From the NCBI GenBank assembly GCA_014801225.1, contig JAAVEO010000032.1:1-37038 (forward strand): DNA of 37,038 nt. Reading direction: 5' to 3'. Below the pieces are notes generated by a model. That model saw nothing but the letters and a program-made list of their open reading frames with translations, made no database searches and was not told the DNA's origin. A program made the position numbers and the translations under genes. This DNA is from Bacteroides sp. (GTDB lineage Bacteria; Bacteroidota; Bacteroidia; Bacteroidales; Muribaculaceae). Below, piece by piece: positions 31,620 to 37,038 of this stretch; positions within the stretch are counted from its first letter, which is position 1; every line of letters begins with the position of its first letter.

Positions 31620-32144
31620 ATGAAGAAAACCACTATGACAGTGGCCACGCTCCTTCTGCTGGCCGGCACACTCTCACTCAACAGCTGCATCGGAAGTTTC
31701 GCACTCACTAAGAAGGTGATGACTTGGAACAATCAGGTGGGCAACAAATTCCTTAACGAACTCGTATTCTTCGCATTCTGGGTACTTCCCGTATACGAAG
31801 TGACAGCCTTGGCTGATGTTCTCGTGATCAACTCTATAGAGTTCTGGAGCGGAAGCAACCCTATGGAAGCTTCTACAAAAGTGATAGATACGGAGCATGG
31901 TCGTTACCTTATCGCCTGCGACGGGAAAGGGTATGACATTACATTGGAGCGTACCGGCGAAAGTTTCCGTCTTGACTTCAGCGAATCCGAACAGACATGG
32001 AGCCTTGTGACAGAGGAAGCCAGCTATCCTATCATGACCTTCGTGGACGACAATCATGTGAAGATGGTACAGCCTGACGGCGACATGCGCATGGTGGATC
32101 TTACCGAACAGGGAGTGATGGCATATGCCGCCCTCGGACGATAA
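31620..32144 (+). CDS. DUF3332-family lipoprotein
   Basis: 174 residues. Signal peptide with lipobox LNSC (Cys23). The following sequence CIGSFALTKKVMTWNNQVGNKFLNELVFFAFWVLPVYEVTALADVLVINSIEFWSG is the signature of DUF3332 proteins, small envelope lipoproteins common in Bacteroidetes and proteobacteria with no established function. The family has a hydrophobic central segment that may re-enter the membrane. It is monocistronic by appearance, with a consensus promoter and an inverted repeat in its leader. Confidence 0.85.
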   Translation: MKKTTMTVATLLLLAGTLSLNSCIGSFALTKKVMTWNNQVGNKFLNELVFFAFWVLPVYEVTALADVLVINSIEFWSGSNPMEASTKVIDTEHGRYLIACDGKGYDITLERTGESFRLDFSESEQTWSLVTEEASYPIMTFVDDNHVKMVQPDGDMRMVDLTEQGVMAYAALGR

Positions 32145-32301
32145 ATCAACTTCTTCACGCGGAAAATAATATTTTTTCACTATTATTGTGAACTATTGTC
32201 AAAAGCTCGGTGTTAGTAAAGATGTAGGTTAGGAAGAGAAGCGAAAACAGAAATATTTTCCTGCCCTGCCAACATAGATTAACATTAAATTATAAAATAC
32301 A

Positions 32302-32508
32302 ATGAAAGCAATTCACGTTATCAGTGCAGTAATCGGCGGCGCAATCGCAGGCGCTGCAGTAGGTCTTCTTGTAGCTCCCGAGAAGGGCGACGAGACTCGT
32401 AAGAAAATTCTCTCCGTTCTTAAGGAGAAATACTCTCATCTTCTCAAGAAGGAGCAGCTCGAAGAGCTCGCCGAGGAGATCGAGGATCAGCTCGAGAAGA
32501 AGATCTGA
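32302..32508 (+). CDS. YtxH-domain protein 1
   Basis: 68 residues. An N-terminal glycine-rich membrane-type segment (VISAVIGGAIAGAAVGLLVAPEKGDETRKK) matches the YtxH pattern, and the rest is a charged coiled-coil-like helix (LKKEQLEELAEEIEDQLEKK). YtxH proteins are small membrane-associated, often stress-induced proteins. A second copy follows 49 bases later, then a holin-like protein, suggesting one envelope-stress operon. Confidence 0.8.
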   Translation: MKAIHVISAVIGGAIAGAAVGLLVAPEKGDETRKKILSVLKEKYSHLLKKEQLEELAEEIEDQLEKKI

Positions 32509-32557
32509 GGAGAGAGTAATCAACACTGATTTTATAACTCAATAAAGAAAATCAAAA

Positions 32558-32755
32558 ATGAACAAAGCACTCAATATACTTTACGCATTCCTCGGAGGCG
32601 CAATCGTGGGTTGCGGCGCAGCCGTTCTCCTGGCTCCCGAGAAGGGTGAGGACGTAAGAGAGAAGATCGCCAAGATTCTCAAAAGAAAAGGTATCAAGAT
32701 CAGCGATTCCGAAGTGGATGCGCTTGTAGCCGAACTCGCAGGCGAAAACGACTGA
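32558..32755 (+). CDS. YtxH-domain protein 2
   Basis: 65 residues, a paralogue of the preceding gene: AFLGGAIVGCGAAVLLAPEKGEDVREKI keeps the GGAI-G-A-LLAPEKG core, while the C-terminal helix differs (GIKISDSEVDALVAELAGEND). It is a single predicted membrane segment with a cytoplasmic helix. The tandem copies probably arose by duplication. Confidence 0.8.
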   Translation: MNKALNILYAFLGGAIVGCGAAVLLAPEKGEDVREKIAKILKRKGIKISDSEVDALVAELAGEND

Positions 32756-32870
32756 GAATCGGTCGGGATCATGTCTCTCTAATGAGATGACAGAACGAAC
32801 CATGGGAGGAGATTTGTGACACCGGGCTGTCCCGATGCCCCGATTCCCCTCCCATTTCAATTATAGATGG

Positions 32871-33221
32871 ATGAAAGACAAATTCACTGACGAAATCAAG
32901 GAGATAATCCACAACAGCGTCAATTGGGCCAAATATGAGGTACAGTATGCTAAGCTTACCGCAGCCGAGAAGATGACTGTGCTCGGCACCGCCGTGGCAA
33001 TCGGAGCGGTGGTGATGATGCTGGCGATAGTAGTGCTTCTGATGCTTTCTTTCGCACTCAAGGGAGTATTCCAGATGTGGATGGCCACTCCCCTCGCCTA
33101 TCTCTGTGTAGCCGGCGTATGGATATTGTTTATCCTTATTGTATTCCTTTTCAGAAAAAAACTGATAAGCGATCCTATCGCTAAGTTTATAACCCGTCTC
33201 TTTTTTGACAAAAGACCTTGA
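32871..33221 (+). CDS. Phage holin family (Holin-X/DUF1469-like) membrane protein
   Basis: 116 residues from ATG 32871; the open frame extends upstream to 32835 but the extra residues (MPRFPSHFNYRW) do not fit the family. An amphipathic N-terminal helix (TDEIKEIIHNSVNWAKYEVQYAKLTAAEK) is followed by two membrane segments at about 37-63 and 73-95. This matches holin superfamily III-like chromosomal proteins, not a true lysis gene. In Bacteroidetes it commonly follows YtxH genes and precedes a small protein, as here. Confidence 0.75.
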   Translation: MKDKFTDEIKEIIHNSVNWAKYEVQYAKLTAAEKMTVLGTAVAIGAVVMMLAIVVLLMLSFALKGVFQMWMATPLAYLCVAGVWILFILIVFLFRKKLISDPIAKFITRLFFDKRP

Positions 33222-33226
33222 TCCCA

Positions 33227-33550
33227 ATGGAAGAGAATAAGAACAATTTACCTCCGGTGAATCCGGATGAGCGGAAATTCGAAGGATTCACCCTCGAGGA
33301 CCTTCGCTATCAACGCGCATTGGTGGCCTTGAAGAAGGAATTCTCCAAATCCAAGGTGATCAGCGGTGCTACAAAGGTGAAGAAACGCAATCCTTTCAAT
33401 GGCAAGGAGAACTCTTTCGGGATAGGAAGAGTGGGGAGTCTTGCCGGAAAACTCATCACCGGCATGAGCTATGTGGATTATGCCATGATTGGATTCTCTC
33501 TTTTCAATACAGGAAGAAAAGTATTCTCCTTCTTCCGTAAAAAGAAGTAA
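33227..33550 (+). CDS. Hypothetical small basic protein of the YtxH-holin cluster
   Basis: 107 residues from ATG 33227, 5 bases after the holin-like stop; a TTG at 33218 would add three residues. The N-terminus is hydrophilic (FEGFTLEDLRYQRALVALKKEFSKSKV). The C-terminus has a weakly hydrophobic, glycine-containing stretch (VGSLAGKLITGMSYVDYAMIGFSLF) and a basic tail (FFRKKK), so peripheral membrane attachment is likely. No named family is recognised; its place after the holin-like gene suggests a shared function. Confidence 0.7.
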   Translation: MEENKNNLPPVNPDERKFEGFTLEDLRYQRALVALKKEFSKSKVISGATKVKKRNPFNGKENSFGIGRVGSLAGKLITGMSYVDYAMIGFSLFNTGRKVFSFFRKKK

Positions 33551-33568
33551 GTAAAATTTCGGAATTTA

Positions 33569-34411
33569 ATGAACGACTATATAACACTGCGAATTGATGC
33601 GGAGCCTTGCAGCGAGGATATGACCGACCTACTCGCGGCTTTCCTTTGTGATGCCGGTTATGATTCTTTCGAACCGGACGAGAAGGGGCTCTCCGCTTAT
33701 ATTCCTGCGGCAGCCTTTGATGAAGAGGTTGTGAAAGATATACTTGCGGACTTCCCTATGGAGGCCCGCTTCACTTTATCAAATACCCTTGTGAAGGGTG
33801 AGGATTGGAATGAGGAGTGGGAGAAGAATTATTTTAAACCGATCGTAATCGGCGGAGAGTGTGTGGTACATTCCTCTTTCCATAAGGATGTGCCGGAGGC
33901 GAAGTTCGATATCGTGATCGATCCAAAAATGGCGTTCGGCACGGGCCATCACTCCACTACCTCCCTTATGATGCGATATATCCTGGAATCTGATGTGGCC
34001 GGAAAGGATATTATCGATATGGGCACGGGCACCGGAATCCTTTCCATCCTTGCAAAGATGCGCGGGGCCGGGAATGTGAGCGGAATAGAGATTGATACTC
34101 CTGCATGGCAGAATGCGGTGGAGAATTGCCGCCTCAATAATGTAGATATCGATATGATCAACGGGGATGCGGCTGCGCTTGCCCCCCTCTCCCCTGCCGA
34201 TATCCTTTTTGCGAATATCAACCGTAATATCATTCTTCAGGATATAGATAAGTATGCCGGGCGATTGAAGTCGGGAGGCACTATGCTGCTCAGCGGATTC
34301 TACGAAGAGGATATCCCCTTGATCGAAGCCGAGGCCCGAAAACACGGCCTTCATCTCAAAGAGAAGAGGAAAGATAAGGATTGGTGTGCCATACGTATGG
34401 TAAAAGTCTGA
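33569..34411 (+). CDS. prmA: Ribosomal protein L11 methyltransferase
   Basis: 280 residues. The enzyme methylates lysines and the N-terminus of ribosomal protein L11 using S-adenosylmethionine. The small N-terminal substrate-binding domain (residues 1 to about 75) is followed by the linker NEEWEKNYFKPIVIG and the catalytic Rossmann domain: DPKMAFGTGHHSTT, the SAM motif IIDMGTGTGILSI, IEIDTPAWQNAVENCRLN, and DILFANINRNI, the NxN-type motif of the family. A terminator follows. It lies 18 bases after the previous gene, so it may be read from the YtxH-holin transcript. Confidence 0.92.
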   Translation: MNDYITLRIDAEPCSEDMTDLLAAFLCDAGYDSFEPDEKGLSAYIPAAAFDEEVVKDILADFPMEARFTLSNTLVKGEDWNEEWEKNYFKPIVIGGECVVHSSFHKDVPEAKFDIVIDPKMAFGTGHHSTTSLMMRYILESDVAGKDIIDMGTGTGILSILAKMRGAGNVSGIEIDTPAWQNAVENCRLNNVDIDMINGDAAALAPLSPADILFANINRNIILQDIDKYAGRLKSGGTMLLSGFYEEDIPLIEAEARKHGLHLKEKRKDKDWCAIRMVKV

Positions 34412-34432
34412 AATACCCATATATTATATACT

Positions 34433-34462
34433 CGGGGACATGCTTTTGCATGTCCCCGTTTT
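34433..34462 (+). terminator. Intrinsic terminator after prmA
   Basis: CGGGGACATGC (34433-34443) pairs perfectly with GCATGTCCCCG (34448-34458) around TTTT, followed by TTTTGTTGTT. Confidence 0.85.
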
Positions 34463-34793
34463 GTTGTTATATTCGCTGTCGAAGCTACCTCCGGAATCAT
34501 TAACATTTCTTATGAGACGAGGGATAAACTTTTGGGAGGGATAATTGTCTTAGAAATGAATAAGAAAATAAATAGGGAAAGAAGATACAACTTAGAAACG
34601 GGACAAATATTGTAATAGAAACAATCTTTAACAAATTTTTCGAACGAAAAATTTGGTTTCAGTCCTAAAATGTTGTACCTTTGCAATACGGAAACCGAAA
34701 GGACTCCGAAATCTAATAATAAACCAGTAACCAAAAACACCCAAAATTCTTGCCTATAGATCGACTACTACGTAACGATTAACAGAATTTAGA
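34463..34793. other. Intergenic region upstream of the ECF sigma gene
   Basis: No gene seen. The first half is A/T-rich without recognisable features. The second half holds a consensus promoter (34652-34683) and a leader of about 100 bases rich in A and C, without an obvious hairpin or ORF. Confidence 0.55.
34652..34683 (+). promoter_or_regulatory. Consensus housekeeping promoter of the ECF sigma gene
   Basis: TTTG (34652-34655), 20 bases, then TACCTTTG (34676-34683): a full match to the Bacteroidetes primary-sigma promoter. The start codon is about 110 bases downstream, so the leader is unusually long. Confidence 0.7.
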
Positions 34794-35384
34794 ATGGCAA
34801 ACTTTATGAGCATGACCGACGAGCAGTTGGTCAAAGCTTATGCGCAGGGGAGCAACGAAGCTTTCGACATCCTCCTCAAGCGTCACCAGGACAGAATATT
34901 CAACTACATCCTCCGTATTATCAAGAACGAGGATATAGCCAACGACATCTTTCAGGAGACCTTCGTGAAGGCCATCCTCACAATAAAGCAGGGAAGATAC
35001 ACCGAAAACGGCAAGTTTCCCGCCTGGATCTCGCGAATCGCGCATAATCTTATCATCGACTACTACCGTCAGGAGAAGTCGGAAAATCTGCAGAGCTCTG
35101 ATCTCGAAGATATCGATATCCTCAACCGTAAGGAACTCTGCGAGCAGACTATCGAAGATATTATAATCTCCGAACAGATCACCAGCGATGTAAAATATCT
35201 TATCGAAGAACTTCCCGAACTTCAGAAGGAGGTACTTAAAATGAGATATTATCAGAATCTCTCCTTCAAGGAGATTGCCGAAATCACCGGTGTTAGCATC
35301 AACACGGCGCTCGGCAGAATGAGATATGCGATCCTTAATCTTCGCAGAATCGCAGCAGAGAAAGACATTGTTCTCACTCTCTGA
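34794..35384 (+). CDS. ECF-type RNA polymerase sigma factor (orphan)
   Basis: 196 residues. Region 2: EAFDILLKRHQDRIFNYILRIIKNEDIANDIFQETFVKAI (24-63) and FPAWISRIAHNLIIDYYRQ. Region 4: LPELQKEVLKMRYYQNLSFKEIAEITGVSINTALGRMRYAILNLRR, with the helix-turn-helix complete. No anti-sigma gene is adjacent, unlike the other ECF gene at 15442-16113. The consensus housekeeping promoter suggests constitutive transcription, with control possibly at the long leader or the protein level. Confidence 0.88.
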   Translation: MANFMSMTDEQLVKAYAQGSNEAFDILLKRHQDRIFNYILRIIKNEDIANDIFQETFVKAILTIKQGRYTENGKFPAWISRIAHNLIIDYYRQEKSENLQSSDLEDIDILNRKELCEQTIEDIIISEQITSDVKYLIEELPELQKEVLKMRYYQNLSFKEIAEITGVSINTALGRMRYAILNLRRIAAEKDIVLTL

Positions 35385-35430
35385 TACAGTCTCCTTTGTT
35401 TTGACCCGGTGACTTACCATTCACGTATAA

Positions 35431-35467
35431 TCATCGCGACCTCCTGCGAGGCCGCGATGACTTTTTT
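35431..35467 (+). terminator. Intrinsic terminator of the orphan sigma gene
   Basis: TCATCGCGACCTC (35431-35443) pairs with 35448-35460 with one mismatch around a CTGC loop, followed by a T6 tract. Confidence 0.8.
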
Positions 35468-35495
35468 CCGGGCATGCTCTCTACCTATAAAACGA

Positions 35496-35523
35496 GTCCC
35501 CTCGGCATCGATACCGAAGGGAC
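35496..35523 (-). terminator. Probable terminator of the repeat-protein gene
   Basis: GTCCCCTCGGCAT (35496-35508) pairs with 35511-35523 with two mismatches. In the minus direction a CTCGTTTTAT tail follows. It lies about 40 bases after the stop at 35565. Confidence 0.55.
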
Positions 35524-35564
35524 CCTAGCGGATTAATAGAAAACGAGAAGTCACATAGATTGTA

Positions 35565-37038
35565 TTATTTTCTGATGAGATATTTCTTTCCATTAATGAA
35601 ATAGAGACCAGAGGTAAGTTTTTCTTTGGCCTCTTCCCATATTATAGCTGAGAATATTACCAGACCGTTGATATCACATACTCTGACTTCGCAATCATCG
35701 TCTAATCCTACCAACGCTACGGCATTAATAAGAGAGTAGGTGCCGTATATATTCAAATCATACGCCGGCATCGTGGCGGGAATTTCAATATCCCAACCTT
35801 CAAACATCATATCCTCAGGCACTTCAGGATCATCAATGGTCAGAGGTGTACCATATTCAAGTGTTTTGGAATAGTACTCTTCTCCATTCAAATAAAGGGT
35901 AAGTTTGTAGGAGTTGATTAAGAATGTGCCGCTGACAGTCACGTCCTCGGCTGGCATCGTCTCGGGAAGTCCTTCCCAGCCTGAGAAAGTGTGGCCTTCC
36001 TTTTCGGGAATATCAGTGGCAATCGTTGCACCATACTCGACAGCAACTTCTTTCCAATTTTCCCCGTCCAATACATAAGTCAAGTTATATAAATTGACAG
36101 TATAAGTGCCGAGGATTTCAACATCGTGGGCGGGCATCATCTCGGGGACATTCTGCCAACCGGCAAATGTGTGCCCATCCTTGGCAGGAGCCTCGGGAGC
36201 GACTACGGGCTGGCCGAACACCACAACTTTGGTCTCAATGACATCTTCACCGATTTTGAATACCGCATTGTAGGAGTTGATTGAGAATGTGCCTGACACT
36301 GTTACGTCATGTGCCGGCATAGTCTCGGGAAGATCCTCCCAGCCAGAGAAGGTATGGCCTTCTTTTTCAGGAGTCTCGGCATTGATAATTGCACCGAACT
36401 CAACATCGACTGTCTTGTAAGTCTCACCGTCCACCATGTAAGTCAATTTATATGAATTTACGGTGTAGCTGCCAAATATTTCAATATCATGCGCAGGCAT
36501 TGTTTCGGGAACATTCTGCCAACCGGCAAATGTGTGACCCTCCTTGGCAGGAGCCTCAGGAGCGACAACAGGCTGACCGAACACCACAACGTTGGTTTCG
36601 ATCACGTCATCGCCGATTTTGAACACTGCATTGTAGGAGTTGATTGAGAATGTGCCACTGACGCTTACATCATGTGAGGGCATAGTTTCGGGAAGACCCT
36701 CCCAGCCCGAGAAAGTATAACCTTCTTTTTCGGGATATGCTTCAGCAGTAATCGCAGTACCGTAATCAACGGTGTATTCTTTATAGGTGGCTCCATCTAC
36801 CGTGTATGTCAGCTTGTACTGGTTGACGGTGTACGAGCCAAGAATTTCCACATCATGCGCAGGCATTGTTTCGGGAATATTCTGCCAACCGGCAAATGTG
36901 TAACCCTCCTTGGCCGGAGCCTCAGGAGCGACAACAGGTTGACCGAACACCACAACGTTGGTTTCGATCACGTCATCGCCGATTTTGAACACTGCATTGT
37001 AGGAGTTGATTGAGAATGTGCCACTGACGCTTACATCA
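35565..37038 (-). CDS. InlB B-repeat (Listeria-Bacteroides repeat) surface protein, C-terminal part
   Basis: The frame is open to the right edge, so the start lies outside; about 491 residues are visible. It contains seven repeats of about 60 residues with the core GYTFAGW/SGW...PETMPAHDV...G-Y/F-T, the Flg_new/Listeria-Bacteroides pattern of small beta-grasp-like modules. Two repeat types alternate (NAVFKIGDDVIET and KLTYTVDGATYK). The last about 50 residues (VRVCDINGLVIFSAIIWEEAKEKLTSGLYFINGKKYLIRK) resemble a type IX secretion C-terminal sorting domain. It is probably a surface-attached adhesin or stalk. A probable terminator follows. Confidence 0.8.
   Translation of the reverse strand, partial: DVSVSGTFSINSYNAVFKIGDDVIETNVVVFGQPVVAPEAPAKEGYTFAGWQNIPETMPAHDVEILGSYTVNQYKLTYTVDGATYKEYTVDYGTAITAEAYPEKEGYTFSGWEGLPETMPSHDVSVSGTFSINSYNAVFKIGDDVIETNVVVFGQPVVAPEAPAKEGHTFAGWQNVPETMPAHDIEIFGSYTVNSYKLTYMVDGETYKTVDVEFGAIINAETPEKEGHTFSGWEDLPETMPAHDVTVSGTFSINSYNAVFKIGEDVIETKVVVFGQPVVAPEAPAKDGHTFAGWQNVPEMMPAHDVEILGTYTVNLYNLTYVLDGENWKEVAVEYGATIATDIPEKEGHTFSGWEGLPETMPAEDVTVSGTFLINSYKLTLYLNGEEYYSKTLEYGTPLTIDDPEVPEDMMFEGWDIEIPATMPAYDLNIYGTYSLINAVALVGLDDDCEVRVCDINGLVIFSAIIWEEAKEKLTSGLYFINGKKYLIRK
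36153..37038. repeat. Tandem DNA repeats of about 366 bp inside the repeat-protein gene
   Basis: The anchor CTGCCAACCGGCAAATGTGT recurs (third copy with a small change at its end) at 36153, 36516 and 36882, giving periods of 363 and 366 bases (one pair of protein repeats). The stretch 36595-36671 is identical to 36961-37037. Such identity suggests recent duplication or gene conversion. Confidence 0.8.

Noticed and set aside
32835..33221. A true phage lysis holin and prophage
   Set aside because: The gene is of the chromosomal Holin-X type, stands with YtxH genes and prmA, and has no endolysin or structural phage genes nearby.
36153..37038. CRISPR or DNA-level regulatory repeat array
   Set aside because: The repeats are coding, 363-366 bases long, in frame, and have no spacers; they encode InlB-type protein repeats.

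Overview
The window looks like chromosome of a gut-type Bacteroidales bacterium, plausibly near Muribaculaceae (inference). The evidence is Bacteroidetes-type promoters (TTTG, about 20 bases, TAnnTTTG) in place of clear Shine-Dalgarno sites, lipoproteins with short lipoboxes, C-terminal type IX secretion-type sorting domains, Listeria-Bacteroides repeats and DUF3332/DUF4377-type lipoproteins. No rRNA, canonical tRNA, transposase or CRISPR array was seen.

Layout. 1-1840: two minus-strand lipoproteins with near-identical leaders, and a Crp/Fnr regulator broken by a one-base frameshift. 1968-11719: a long plus-strand operon that begins with a secreted GH85-like endoglycosidase (type IX sorting domain) and runs without a clear break into DUF2520, kdsC, maf, uvrB and a YgiQ radical-SAM gene. 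11870-14020: a lipoprotein S9 dipeptidyl peptidase between hairpin terminators. 14153-18795 (minus): a hypothetical gene, an anti-sigma-like membrane protein, an ECF sigma factor, a secreted caspase-like protease, and a CHAT protease whose N-terminus is lost, fused to a truncated NAD-dependent epimerase and frameshifted. 18844-22330: a phage-flavoured island. 22749-28400 (minus): threonine aldolase, an unusual secreted glycosidase-like protein, histidine acid phosphatase and a lipoprotein. 28671-35384 (plus): uvrA, a DUF3332 lipoprotein, a YtxH/YtxH/holin-like envelope cluster, prmA and an ECF sigma factor with a consensus promoter. 35565 to the end (minus): a surface protein of tandem InlB-type repeats, cut by the window edge.

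The most interesting part is the island at 18.8-22.3 kb. It holds two copies of one architecture. In each, a DUF4417 gene overlaps by the same 8 bases a small protein that starts MAKSSGGVR. The two DUF4417 proteins are closely similar. After the shared leader the two downstream proteins are unrelated: one looks like a PBECR (barnase/EndoU/RelE-like) nuclease, the other like a CdiA-CT-type PD-(D/E)xK nuclease. Facing the 3' end of each nuclease gene on the opposite strand is a short predicted RNA with its own promoter, a hairpin with the shared core GTCATAAGACT, and a terminator. This looks like a modular toxin cassette with exchangeable warheads and a convergent RNA, accompanied by phage-type MazG, HU and a 44-residue membrane protein. 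The second notable region is the caspase + CHAT + ECF sigma + anti-sigma locus, which suggests protease-controlled signalling and is partly degraded here. All functions are inferred by reading the sequence; no searches were run.
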